A stretch of DNA of 64,000 bases from Anodontia alba (GCA_964016985.1 OZ024823.1:129352112-129416111), one strand, 5' to 3'; counted from the stretch's first letter, positions 21,972 to 31,266 are shown. Numbers and translations: made by a program. The notes: generated by a model not told the origin, from the letters alone.

Positions 21972-22903
21972 GGTGCGCAGACATTTGCTCACAAGACAAT
22001 TGCTCACAAGACAGTTGCTCACAAGACAACTGCTCACAAGACAATTGCTCACAATCTTAATGGAAAATAAGACAATTGCTCACAAGATATTTGTTTATTT
22101 TATTTATCTATGTGTTTAAGCAGAAACAAGTAATCACAATAGCACATGAAGTGAAATTCAAACACACAAATAATATATCACCCATATTATTATACCACAA
22201 CTGTATACACTATTAATGGAAGCAGAAACCGTTTTAGTTAAACAACCACATTATAGCCAAACAAAAATGTATAGATTATATAGAAAACTGATCATTTATG
22301 GTCATTTTTCTGTATAATCTATAAATTTTTGGGATCCATCATGAAACTTTGTTATATCCATAACTTAGACTCTAACTCAATTAAAGCTGATTACTGTCTT
22401 TAATTAATCATGTCACTAATTTAAGATGATTAATGTTAAAAGCTCAACTCAGCTGATTAAGGAGATCAAGTGTTATGAACTCTTATGACATTTTGAAAAC
22501 AAAAACATAAAAATAAATTAATGGTTAATTACAATTAATAATGATTATATTTATCAAGTTGCTTAGTATAGTTAACATTAATAAATTAAGCTGAATACTG
22601 TTCAATATTAAGTGATAAGTTGGCTATCATTTCATCCAACTACGTGTACTGATGTTTTAATTATAACTAATTAGTTGAATTCAGCTGATCAACTGCTACA
22701 TAATACTTTGAGGGAAAAATAGTCCCCATAAAATATAGATAATATAAATAAAAGACTTTCAAAATAAAAATAAAATCATGAAAAAAATTGTGTTGTGAGC
22801 AATTGTCCTGTTTACCATTAAGGTTGTGGGCAATTGTCTTGTGAGCAATTGTCTTGTGGGCAACTGTCTTGTGAGCAATTATCGTGAGCAACTGTCATGG
22901 AAT
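21972..22903. mobile_element. Foldback element FB-1 with 15-bp tandem-repeat arms
   Basis: The left arm (about 21985-22093) is a tandem array of the 15-mer ttgctcacaagacaa with small variants, ending with a variant block 'cttaatggaaaataagacaa'. The right arm (about 22789-22898) is the reverse complement, with the variant block in the matching place. A perfect 10-bp direct repeat, ccaattacag, sits at 21962-21971 and 22904-22913. The interior of about 700 bp is AT-rich and non-coding and includes a hairpin MITE (22199-22375). Long inverted arms made of short tandem units define foldback elements; the superfamily here is unknown. Confidence 0.82.
22199..22375. mobile_element. Hairpin MITE family O, copy 1
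   Basis: 'tgtatagattatatagaaaa' and its near-complement surround 'gatcatttatggtc'. It is clearly related to 41647-41866. It lies inside FB-1 and was probably inserted later. Confidence 0.7.
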
Positions 22904-23257
22904 CCAATTACAGTAAATTGAAAATTAAGCAAGAAGTTGTTCAATATATTTTTTTTATTCTATTATGTTTCTACAAACAAGAAAAAAATAATAAAACATT
23001 TTCACACACCATCTGAAACACTTAAACCTGACGTAGACAAGAGTAGCAATTAAATGTGAAAATAAAATAAAATAAAAAATAAAATAATAATAATAATGAC
23101 AATAATAAAATAATCAATAGAATAACTATTTTACTATTTCCCCTGAAAATAAAGGGCCTAATGCCCGTACAGCACTTGTTTGCAAATTTCCTAAAATAAA
23201 TTAAAAAAACAAAAACAAACAAAACAAAATAGCTTAGCTGAGAGTTATAAACTTGAA

Positions 23258-23310
23258 TGATGGATGGATGGATGGATTGTAACCGGATTGATGGATGGAT
23301 GGATTGACAA
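23258..23310. repeat. (TGGA)n microsatellite
   Basis: Two short TGGA/GGAT runs are separated by 'ttgtaaccgga'. Confidence 0.85.
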
Positions 23311-23551
23311 ACCGATCAATATATCTAAACTCAACCGTATGAACTTGTTTACCGTAATATTCGAACAGAAAAACCGGAGCAGTTTAGGCCCATATAAGAT
23401 TCCACAGAAGGCGGTCTGATCAGGGTCTACAGTGTTTGCCACTCATCCAGTAGTCAGTTGCCACTCATCCAGTAGTCAGTTAGACACATAAACAGACATT
23501 CAGATGACTTGTTCATATTATAGGACAAGTATGGTAAGCATTAATATATCT

Positions 23552-23782
23552 GGGCCCAGTTGTTCAAAGCGTCGTTAGCTTAACGAGCTCGTTAAGGGTC
23601 ATTTCGTTAACTGTTTTAGCGGATTCAATACACAATATTCTGATATTTTTTGCTTAAAAATGTGAGTAGCTTTTGCACTCACATTTTTTTTTTCAGCAAA
23701 AAATTTCAGCATATTTGCATATCACTCTATGTAAATTTTAACGAATCGTTAACGACATCGTTAGTTTTGAACAACTGGGCCC
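23552..23782. mobile_element. MITE family F, copy 2
   Basis: Terminal 'gggcccagttgttcaaagc' and 'gttttgaacaactgggccc' are inverted. Inner 'tcgttagcttaacgagctcg' and an 'aaaatgtgagtagcttttgc' hairpin follow. It is 231 bp long. Confidence 0.85.
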
Positions 23783-24076
23783 TGATTATTTACGACAATT
23801 ACAGGACCATCTGCAATTTCTCACTGGTATATATTTCAAGTTTCAATTAACAAATGCTGCATGTTATATGTAAAAAAAAAAAAAAAAACTGGCCATGATT
23901 GCGATTGTAATTGAGCATTTTCGAAAACATCTTTTCTCATGCAAATCCTGGAAATTTGATATTTTGATTCCTGATAGACCGCATTGTTCAACTTTATCAA
24001 AACTGATCAATCAGCTCGAGACGAGACATTTTTATCAACCAATAAGTATATTTTTCTATCCTCTGCTTTTTTCCTT

Positions 24077-24175
24077 TTTCGTCCGTTTCCATTTTGTCCA
24101 TCCCCATTTTGTCTACTATTTCGACGTTTTCCATTCCGTCTACTCACACGTTCCCATTTCGTCTACTTGGAGTAT
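24077..24175 (+). repeat. Left array of the 'cccatttcgtcta' repeat (FB-4)
   Basis: Four units are recognisable: 'tccattttgtcca', 'cccattttgtcta', 'tccattccgtcta' and 'cccatttcgtcta', spaced 22-25 bp apart. Inverted units lie at 25027-25108 and 26728-26742, so the three arrays bracket the 317-codon ORF and FB-3. The reading frame across the array is an artefact. Confidence 0.75.
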
Positions 24176-24316
24176 TTTCACGCCTATGCAGCTTACTCAA
24201 GATTACAAAATATATCTACATTGTATATTATATATTTTGTATGAAACACATGGCACCCAGGCAAACCAACCAGCGTAGACCCAGATCACACTATAGGAAG
24301 TTGGTCTAGTTCTACC

Positions 24317-24779
24317 TTGGGCGGTGGGGGGTAACTTAGGGGTAATTTTGGTACGGGTGTGCGAGCCGGTATTTCAAAACCTACCCCATTCATATACCTG
24401 GCCTTTGAAAAAAAGGACCCATTCATATACTTGATCATCCAAAATGTTGACCTATTCATTTACTGCCCTTTGATTTTTTGTACACATTTATTGCTGGTTG
24501 ATAGACAAATATCACAGTCAATTCATTGAATACCAAGAGAACAAACAACCTCGAAAAATCTCTGAGCGAAAATTATGTGCATATACCAGGGTGTCAGAAA
24601 AAATGGGGTCTTTCACATAGTAATCCAGAAAAATAGGGTCATTCGTATACTTTTTGTTGAAAAAAGGGGGCCAATCATATACCTGGCAGCGCTGAAAAAG
24701 GGGGGCATTCGGCACGCACATCCGTACTAAGCCATATGTAGGAAGTTATCCCCCCCCCGACCCCCGCACCCCCACGGAG
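24317..24779. mobile_element. Foldback-like element FB-3
   Basis: Left 'ggcggtggggggtaactt' with 'acgggtgtgcgagccg', and right 'aagttatcccccccccgac' with 'cggcacgcacatccgt', are inverted relatives. Inside each arm, units containing 'ccattcatatacctggc' or 'ggggtc(t/a)ttcacata' repeat at about 33-36 bp. An 8-bp direct repeat, gttctacc, flanks it (24309-24316 and 24780-24787). No ORF fits the element. Confidence 0.65.
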
Positions 24780-24945
24780 GTTCTACCCTGTTGGTGTGCC
24801 TGTGTCCCATATTATTCTTCCTCATCTATTTTGCAATCAAGCAAATTAACCTGTGTAGATTAAGATCAGACTTGAGAACGTATGTCCATCTTGTTCGATA
24901 CTGAATGTGTACCTGAACAGTTTTGGTCCAGACCTTGCCATGTAA

Positions 24946-25004
24946 ACACACAACGTCACAACGTGACGTTGCAGCGATGTTGTAACGACGTTGTGTGTGC
25001 TGGG
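24946..25004. mobile_element. CCCAGC-type palindromic MITE, partial
   Basis: 'acacacaacgtcacaacgtg' and 'cgacgttgtgtgtgctggg' are inverted. Intact relatives are at 47367-47460 and 53857-53939; here the left 'cccagcagg' end is absent. Confidence 0.65.
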
Positions 25005-25026
25005 GTCGTTATATAGATTGAATAAA

Positions 25027-25108
25027 ATGTAGACGAATGGGAATTACCTTCAGAAATGGAATAGACAAAATGGGTATAAAAACAATAGACGAAATGGGAA
25101 TAGATGAC
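25027..25108 (-). repeat. Inverted array of the 'cccatttcgtcta' repeat (FB-4)
   Basis: On the minus strand four units read 'cccatttcgtcta', 'cccattttgtcta', 'tccatttc...' and 'cccattcgtcta'. It is the inverted partner of 24077-24175 and ends 33 bp before the 317-codon ORF. Confidence 0.75.
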
Positions 25109-25140
25109 AGTCTCAACATAACAACTGAGAAGAACATACT

Positions 25141-26094
25141 ATGGATACCATAGAAGTGCCTTCAGTATGTGCCTTAGCACTCAACAATCTGCCGATTGTT
25201 GGGCGGCCGATTTGGCGTTTGACGGAAAGGAAGCATATTGTCAAGTTAGAAATAACTTGGCAGCTTCCCAGAACTCAAACGTCACGGCAAACTAACCAAC
25301 GCAGGTATACTGCGAAGAAACCTGCCGATGGTGTGACTGGTGGTGTGACCAAGATGGCTGACAAGATGGCGGAAAAGAAGATGGCGGCGCCCACGCGAAA
25401 GATGGAGGATGATGAACTCAACGTGGCGGTGTGTTCCACACCGTCAACACCTCAGCACTCCATGGCGTCGTCAAAGGGACCCAGCACTACCCACTCTTCA
25501 GTCGATACCACGACTGACCACTCTCCGGAAGGGGAATGGAAGGAAGTGGTATCAAGAAAGATGAAGAAGAAGCTATCCATGTCTCCACCGAAGTCTCCAC
25601 CAGTCAAGACGAAGAAAGAAGACCCCAATGTGAGACCAGGGAGGAAGACTCCACCACCACTACCCAAGAAGCCCAGGGTGAGGTCGCCTCTCAAGGAACA
25701 GGGCAGGGAGAAGTTGATTGCCGGTGACGGAAGACAGTATCCACTTCACGAGAAGTATGACCTAGATGAAGTGGTTACTGACCAGCAGCCGAATAAGACA
25801 ACATACATCATTATCAGGGCCTATCGACAACTTCGAGAAGAAGAGAAGTTCAACGTTGACCTGCCGGCCTACTTTATTCGCTTCCTCGGGACGTCCGAAT
25901 GGTACTTGGCAAAGGGGCCCACGTCCAAGTATTATCATGAAACCAACTATAACGATATCGAGGAGCGATTTAAGCGGGCCGATCCAGTTGACAACGCCAT
26001 CCGATGGTACGACGACCTGGACCACTCTTGTCAAGGTACTGATCCGGCTGCTGCGCAGGTCCTGAAGTTCACTTCTACCTGCCCTTCCTGCTAG
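25141..26094 (+). CDS. 317-aa ORF, probable mobile-element protein
   Basis: Intronless frame from ATG 25141 to TAG 26092-26094. Residues 12-45 (ALALNNLPIVGRPIWRL, then a short linker, then VKLEITWQLP) form a compact domain with two conserved-looking Trp. This resembles short N-terminal domains that I recall from invertebrate transposon-associated ORFs, but I cannot name the family. Residues about 50-200 are low-complexity and strongly basic (repeated KM, KK, SPPKSPP, PPPLPKKP), suggesting nucleic-acid binding. Residues about 200-317 are a folded-looking acidic/aromatic domain (YDLDEVVTDQQ ... YFIRFLGTSEWYLAKGP ... AIRWYDDLDHS) ending CPSC. It is GC-richer than its surroundings and lies between inverted short-repeat arrays, which suggests that a mobile element carries it. 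An alternative is a domesticated host gene. No RT, endonuclease or transposase motif is visible. Confidence 0.55.
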   Translation: MDTIEVPSVCALALNNLPIVGRPIWRLTERKHIVKLEITWQLPRTQTSRQTNQRRYTAKKPADGVTGGVTKMADKMAEKKMAAPTRKMEDDELNVAVCSTPSTPQHSMASSKGPSTTHSSVDTTTDHSPEGEWKEVVSRKMKKKLSMSPPKSPPVKTKKEDPNVRPGRKTPPPLPKKPRVRSPLKEQGREKLIAGDGRQYPLHEKYDLDEVVTDQQPNKTTYIIIRAYRQLREEEKFNVDLPAYFIRFLGTSEWYLAKGPTSKYYHETNYNDIEERFKRADPVDNAIRWYDDLDHSCQGTDPAAAQVLKFTSTCPSC

Positions 26095-26098
26095 CGAC

Positions 26099-26114
26099 GG
26101 CCCTTTTCAGGGCC
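26099..26114 (+). promoter_or_regulatory. Histone-type 3' stem-loop
   Basis: GGCCCTTTTCAGGGCC forms a 6-bp stem with a TTTC loop and begins 4 nt after the TAG of the 317-codon ORF. This is the size, loop and sequence pattern of the replication-dependent histone mRNA 3' end that binds SLBP. The usual A/C-rich flanks and a clear purine-rich downstream element are not obvious here, so function is an inference. Confidence 0.45.
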
Positions 26115-26309
26115 CCTGACATTTTGAGCAAGTGTGAGATTACATTGAGCATTAGTAATACACACGTTTTGAAGCTCTTTTCTTTTGATCGAACGTTCGA
26201 AATTATGTAACTTCCAGACCTTGACCTTTTTGCATAGCATCCGATATCGTCCGATCAGGCGAGGTAGTACACGCATGAATTATGCGTGCACACCGTTTCA
26301 AGCCAAGGT

Positions 26310-26619
26310 TTTGTTTGTTTGTGTTGAGGTTTTACGGCCCAGTCAACCCAATGGGGTCATGTCGAGCGCGGTCAGTTTACCTAGCCACACGTTTACTGGG
26401 AAGGCTTAGTCCTCTAAGCGGTTAACCAGTATTGTGCACATTCTTTCGCCAGAAACTGACAACTGCCCTTCTTGAATCAGCGGAAGGGAGAGAATGACCG
26501 TAGAAAATATTTCACGATCAATCTCCACGAAAGAATGTTGCGGACCTCGGCGGGGGTTGAACCCGCGACCTCCTGGTCTCCGGTCGGACAGCGCATCCAA
26601 CTGAGCCACCGAGGCCGGC
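26310..26619 (-). mobile_element. SINE family I, full copy 1 (tRNA-derived)
   Basis: On the minus strand the head has an A box, TGGCTCAGTTGGATGC, and a B box, GGGTTCAACCC, followed by a body of about 230 bp and the tail CAACACAAACAAAC. A perfect 13-bp duplication, ttcaagccaaggt, flanks it at 26297-26309 and 26620-26632. The head is tRNA-derived but not a functional tRNA. Confidence 0.92.
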
Positions 26620-26727
26620 TTCAAGCCAAGGTGAGGGTAAAACTAATCCAGATTTTTTCTGGCGCTGCCTCTACGTGCCTCTGGTGCCTGGCAGCGTTAA
26701 AAATCTGAAAAAGAAAAAGAAAAAAGG

Positions 26728-26742
26728 GAATAGATGAAATGC
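26728..26742 (-). repeat. Single inverted unit of the FB-4 repeat
   Basis: 'gggaatagatgaaatg' matches the units at 25027-25108 in the same orientation. It may mark the right boundary of the element that carries the 317-codon ORF. Confidence 0.45.
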
Positions 26743-27042
26743 CGGGAAGTTATCACCTCCTTTCTGGCGTTATGTTAGCTCTCAGGGCCACTCACTTGCC
26801 TTGGACGAACAAACCTTTGTCCAGTTGTTGAAAGCATCTTTAGTTGAATTTACGAACACATTAAGCCAGAATTTTAATTTTTACAAAAAAAATTAAATAA
26901 ATATATAAAAATAAAATAAAAAATAAATAATAAAAATAATAATTAAATATATAAAAAAAATAAATAAATAAACTTATTAAAAAGTGTGTGTTGTTATTGC
27001 TCAAATTTTTACTTTCACAAAAATAATTTTTACATCTCAATA

Positions 27043-27219
27043 CAATCAAACCTGTCCTAAAAGCCACCTGTATTAAGCAATCACCTGCCTTTAAAGGCCA
27101 CTATTTTAGATCCCATTAAAGACAAAGAAGTGGAAATTCACCTATATTAAACAAGCATCTGTCTTAAACAACCGGTTTTTGGCTTTCCCATAGGTGCTTA
27201 CTTTACACAGGTTTGACTG
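27043..27219. mobile_element. TA-flanked MITE, pogo/Tc1-like
   Basis: 'CAATCAAACCTGTCCTAAAA' and 'TTTACACAGGTTTGACTG' are inverted and flanked by TA on both sides (27041-27042 and 27220-27221). Confidence 0.65.
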
Positions 27220-27266
27220 TATTTAAAATAACGCTAATTTTGAAAGGATACACGTGGTAGATCTAC

Positions 27267-27476
27267 AATTTACGCCAAGGGAGGCAACTTTTGTGACAAA
27301 GTTTGCTTTGCTACAAGCCAGTCCTCTTCTGAAAAGGGATCTACACTAAAAGGAAAGACTGCTCTGACGGGGAGCAAATTCTTTCCCTTTCGAGCAGATC
27401 GCTTTTCAGAAGGATGGAAAAAACAAACATTTTGACAGAGTTACTTCCCTGAAAGTGTACCATTAGCCCTTAAAAT
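27267..27476. mobile_element. MITE family G copy
   Basis: The arms 'ctcttctgaaaagggatcta' and 'gcagatcgcttttcagaagg' surround 'aaggaaagactgctctgacg'. The right end is 'tgaaagtgtaccattagccc'. Confidence 0.7.
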
Positions 27477-27612
27477 AACTTCGTTAAACTAACGACGCAT
27501 TGAACAACCATAATAAAGTATCTAGGACTGCGCCATGTGTGGGCTATGCTTCTGACCAACCTGATTTAACACTCAAAGATTACGAATTCCTATCTTTTAA
27601 AATCTTTAAAAT

Positions 27613-27815
27613 TAACCCTTGTTATGCTGAATAAATTAAGATGCCACGCCCACTTCTAGTTTTAAGCCAATCAGATTACTTGATGCGTGTTTTTGATAGA
27701 AATTCTCATATTAAATGACAAACAGTGCAGATCCATATCAGTTCAGAAGCCAACTGATCTGGACCTACACTGTTTGCTAAGACAGGGCATGTCGTGTTCA
27801 GCAAGAGAAGGGTTA
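27613..27815. mobile_element. MITE family K copy
   Basis: 'taacccttgttatgctgaat' and 'tgttcagcaagagaagggtta' are inverted ends. The hairpin core is 'tcagaagccaactgatctgg' with its partner. Confidence 0.7.
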
Positions 27816-28111
27816 AAGATGTTGCAAATCGCATGTACAAAATTTTATCGATTCCAAAATTACACCCATTCAAAGTCGTAGTGGCTTGTGTTACGAACAG
27901 CTATGACGCCATTGGTTCTGCATGAATATTAATGAGACTCAAAAGTACGAAAACCTCAAATATATACTTGGACGAAAAAGAAACGCCGGATAACCTTTAC
28001 AGATAGTTTTAAAGTATTTAATGTAATGTTACATTCATTTTATTTATTTTTGTATAACATTTCATCTTTATTGAACAAGCTGACAAAGTCTCATTCGATT
28101 TTCAGTGGCGA

Positions 28112-28423
28112 TTATGAGAAAAAATACCACAGTGAACGAGATATCTGACTAATGTTCATTATTCCAGGCCAAGCAATAAAATATTTGTTGCATATTCTAT
28201 GTACCTGGTGTTTTTTTAGTCCTAATATAAACAGCCCTGTAAGTGCTCGGAATATTTCAACAAGATTTTCACCACTGAACTCTGCAGATACAAGCCATCC
28301 TCTATGGGCAACAAAAGGTAGCATTTGCAGGGATCCGTAATCTTTAAAACGACAGTATACCACAGCCTCTGCTATGCAAAACCCTGGAAATATATTGAAA
28401 ACCACGCGCTTCTGATCGAACAT
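28112..28423 (-). CDS. Hypothetical 103-aa protein
   Basis: ATG at 28423 opens a frame beginning MFDQKRVVFNIFPGFCIAEA and running to a stop at 28112. Codons look protein-like rather than repeat-derived, and no repeat family of the window covers it. Two hydrophobic stretches (about 7-22 and 60-72) could be buried or membrane-associated. AATAAA signals on the minus strand at 28072-28067 and 28048-28039 lie 40-70 nt downstream. An internal acceptor ('tatatttccag') and donor ('caccaggtacat') would also allow it to be an exon. It lies 490 bp downstream of the TRIM-type gene on the same strand. Function unknown. Confidence 0.38.
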   Translation of the reverse strand: MFDQKRVVFNIFPGFCIAEAVVYCRFKDYGSLQMLPFVAHRGWLVSAEFSGENLVEIFRALTGLFILGLKKHQVHRICNKYFIAWPGIMNISQISRSLWYFFS

Positions 28424-28736
28424 TGACAAATCCCTATCTTATGAGATGCACCAGCGAACAACTTTTTAAGACTAAATCGCATCCGTAAACAAAAGTCATC
28501 TATCCATCGGCATTTTGTTTGACAACTGCAGATATATCGACGTTTTTGTGTGCTTCGTCGATTTATCGATTCTGATCAGCGAATCTCTGCAGAAATATTG
28601 TTACTATGGAATCTTCAGGAGAAACGCTAGGGTCGATCTGATCCTACTATGGGCATTCCATTGTTCGTATATACATAAGAAAGCTACCCTTGTGACGCAA
28701 TGTGCCTGATATTTTGAGACATTTAACTCTTAGCAC

Positions 28737-28905
28737 TCTGGGCGAAATTTTCAGCAGATGATATTTTGATTAATATATTTTTTTTATTTTCCCCAGAAAA
28801 CAGGATTTGACATTTCATGCAAATTGTTTCCAATGGAGACAATTTGCATGAAATGTCAAATCCTGTTTGTCATCTGCTGAATTAGCCCAGATAGTGGTAA
28901 AATTT
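28737..28905. mobile_element. MITE family I copy
   Basis: The hairpin 'caggatttgacatttcatgc' and complement surrounds 'aaattgtttcc'. The outer 'agcagatgatattttg' pairs with 'catctgctgaatt'. It overlaps the 3' region of the TRIM-type gene and contributes a minus-strand AATAAA at 28788-28783. Related copies are near 41300 and 51262. Confidence 0.75.
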
Positions 28906-28912
28906 AAAAATG

Positions 28913-29596
28913 CTAGTCATTCACAACAGTGTACTTATACACACGCACAACACCGTGACTGTCCCCCACCCAGAGATAACCACGCCTGTCAACTGCTATG
29001 GCATTGGGCCCCTCTATCCCATCTCTATGATTGACAAGCTGTAACAGAAAATTGCCGTCTGCGTCAAGAACGTGTATGCAATCATTGTTCCAGTCCGATA
29101 TTAAAATATGACCATCTTCATCGCAGCAAATTCCATGGGGTAAAAACGGCTGATCTAGCGCCATGCTTGGGGGCGGTCCTTTGTAAAAGCACTTTACACG
29201 CCCATCTTTATACAATAATGTTACGCCGCGTGTTCCGTCGCCGTAATCGGAAACGCAGATGTCGCCGTTGACATTAACAGCGATTCGGAACGGATAGCCG
29301 AAAACATTCTTCTGGTCCTCGTCCTTCTCAACCGTAGACACTATTTCGCCATGCTTGGAGAGTTTGGCAATCATACGCCGGGAACCAAATGTGACCGGCC
29401 GGTGGTAGCTGTCACGGAAACACACGAATAGTCCGGTCCGTCTATCCCAGCTTAATCCTCCAGGGTAGAGAGAAATGTAGGCGAAATCAGAGGTTCGACT
29501 GGATTCTTGATTTAAACGTTTAATGCTCTTTTCTCGGTAACTGGATACAAGCACGACGTCTTCTTTGCCGTCGTAAAATGTCGTGGCGTCATTTAC
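28913..29596 (-). CDS. TRIM/NHL-type gene, exon 3 (beta-propeller)
   Basis: Acceptor 'tttgttgcag' (AG at 29598-29597), then VNDATTFYDG in phase 0 to TAG at 28913, 227 codons (residues 231-457). It forms most of a six-bladed NHL-like propeller: blades are visible around residues 329-367 (YPFRIAVNVNGDICVSDYGD), 381-418 (LPHGICCDEDGHILISDWNN) and 425-452 (PNAIAVDRRGYLWVGDSHG). The repeated 'G-x-I-x-(V/I)-S-D' pattern is the NHL signature. In TRIM-NHL proteins this surface binds RNA or protein partners in the cytoplasm; the partner here is unknown. Confidence 0.85.
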   Translation of the reverse strand, partial: VNDATTFYDGKEDVVLVSSYREKSIKRLNQESSRTSDFAYISLYPGGLSWDRRTGLFVCFRDSYHRPVTFGSRRMIAKLSKHGEIVSTVEKDEDQKNVFGYPFRIAVNVNGDICVSDYGDGTRGVTLLYKDGRVKCFYKGPPPSMALDQPFLPHGICCDEDGHILISDWNNDCIHVLDADGNFLLQLVNHRDGIEGPNAIAVDRRGYLWVGDSHGVVRVYKYTVVND

Positions 29597-29639
29597 CTGC
29601 AACAAACGATTTGTGATTTCGATCAAACCAGGGAGGAAA

Positions 29640-29900
29640 AACAAACAGAGCGGCAACGTTAGAAAACGTACCGTCATACAAGTGCGCCCAGCGAAGATTC
29701 TGATCAGACTGTGCATTCGCGCAGTCTGATCAGAATCTTCACTGTGCGCATTTTGGATAGCCAAGGATGCAGTGTCTTCATGCGGTTAACGGAGACTGTT
29801 TTCAGACTGCGCAGGAGAGCAGGGATGCGTACAATGGAGACACTATACTGTGCGCATGCGCAGGCTGATTTGAGTCATCGTCGGTGCACATGTACGAAGG
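29640..29900. mobile_element. MITE family C copy in TRIM-type intron 2
   Basis: 'catacaagtgcgcccagcga' and 'gtgcgcattttggatagcc' flank the perfect hairpin 'attctgatcagactgtgcat' / 'cgcagtctgatcagaat'. Confidence 0.75.
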
Positions 29901-30237
29901 TAAGTTTTATCATGTTGTGCTCAAGTGGGACGCACGTGATAATTACTTAACACTGCTGTAACATTACGTGTTCCATCTCATAGATACTTTAAACTCTAGC
30001 ACTGTAGGTTAAATTATCAAATAAAGTTTAAGGACATTTTTCTTATTTTTCCCAGAAAAAAGACTTGAAATTTCATTTGAAGTATAATTTTAAATGACAT
30101 TTTCAATACTTTGTGTAAGGTATCAACACGAATAATGTCTTCAGCACTATTCTATACGAATCAGCTCAAATAGTCTAAAATATCTTCAGCACTTTTCTGT
30201 ATAATAAAAACTCAATTAGGAAAATCAAGAGAAATGT

Positions 30238-30322
30238 TTTTTTTTTTTTTTTTTTTTTTTTTTTTGTTTTTTGTTTTTTTGTTTTTGTTTTTTGTTTTGT
30301 TTTGTTTTTGTTTGTTTTTTTA
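30238..30322. repeat. Poly-T / TTTTG tract
   Basis: A long T run that degenerates to TTTTG and TTTGT units, in intron 2 of the TRIM-type gene. Confidence 0.9.
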
Positions 30323-30464
30323 AATTTTGTCTGCTTTTATTTAGTCAGCAGTCTGTTCTCTACTCTTCTTTATGATATATCTAATATCATCTTCAGCCCT
30401 AGGCTGTACAGTAACAACAAACGTCAGCTTCAGTATTCGGTATCAACACAAACGAGAGGCGTAC

Positions 30465-30617
30465 CTGTATATCTAAAGTGGCAGATTTTTTCTTATGCCC
30501 CAGTCTGTCATACAGATGCAGTGTACGTGATCCCCACCCGCAGCAGATCCACGCCTGGTCATCATCCACAGGGGCTATGGCGTGGACTGTCTCACTCTTG
30601 TCACCACATTTAAAAGC
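30465..30617 (-). CDS. TRIM/NHL-type gene, exon 2
   Basis: Acceptor 'ctgttgcag' (AG at 30619-30618), 153 nt in phase 0, donor CAG|GTACGC at 30464. It encodes residues 180-230, starting AFKCGDKSETVHAIAPVDDD and containing AWICCGWGSRTLHLYD and HKKKSATLDIQ. This is the first propeller segment (D-x-A-W-x-C-x-G pattern typical of mollusc TRIM/NHL-like proteins). Confidence 0.85.
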
Positions 30618-30649
30618 CTGCAACAGTGAGAAGAGAACAACATTTAAGG

Positions 30650-30805
30650 TAAATAAAACATTTTCAAGGGAAGTAACTTTGTTAAAACGGTTCTTGTCCC
30701 CTACTGAAAAAGATACACTTTTAGGATGGTATCTCTGTCAACACTTTTTTTGTTCCCTTCTGAAAAGTGGTCTACTCTAAAAGAAAAGAATTTGCTCCCG
30801 CCAGA
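30650..30805. mobile_element. MITE family G copy in TRIM-type intron 1
   Basis: 'tttcaagggaagtaactttg' and the inverted 'cttctgaaaagtggtctact' with 'aaaagaaaagaatttgctcc' modules are present. Confidence 0.55.
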
Positions 30806-31266
30806 CTGATGTATAGGAAAAACAAACAGGGATCTACAAAAAATATCGAGATCTTCCGGAGGTGATTCCAGAGAGTCAGTTTAAGTAACGTTGAAGGTGG
30901 GTGTCAGTTGAAATGAGGCTGACATTTTGGCACGATCGCCGATATCCAGAATCGGGCGATGTAATTCAACCTCTTATTTAGTCTCCCTTATAATAAGACC
31001 GGAATTGTAGTCCTTTAAGCAAATACGGAATAAAAATAATTTTTCTCCCCATGCAAGGGTGGTCGAATTTTGCCGTTTTGGTGACAGACAGGCATTCTTC
31101 GTGAGATTACAATTCCCTGGTTAAATAAATCACCGTTTCAGTGAAGGTTGAACATGTTCCTGTGTAGTTTAAAAGAAAATATATCGCATTCTTTTGCCAT
31201 TGCACAGAAATTAGGCATTTTATTGACGGGAGGTGCGTAAGGAGACCGGTGTAGAGTAAAGGGATA

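Larger units (their letters stand above)
26820..27508. mobile_element. Diverged family F element with nested insertions
   Basis: 'ccagttgttgaaagcatc' on the left and 'gacgcattgaacaacc' on the right match family F ends. Between them lie a TA-flanked MITE (27043-27219) and a family G copy (27267-27476), which account for most of the length. Confidence 0.5.

Noticed and set aside
21985..22093. CRISPR-like 15-bp repeats
   Set aside because: Units are contiguous with no spacers and have an inverted partner array; this is a foldback arm.
23895..24309. Overlapping plus-strand frames of 71-127 aa
   Set aside because: They translate the 'cccatttcgtcta' array in different frames; no splice or codon support.
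26540..26619. tRNA gene on the minus strand
   Set aside because: The A and B boxes are real, but the sequence is the head of a SINE with a body, tail and target duplication.
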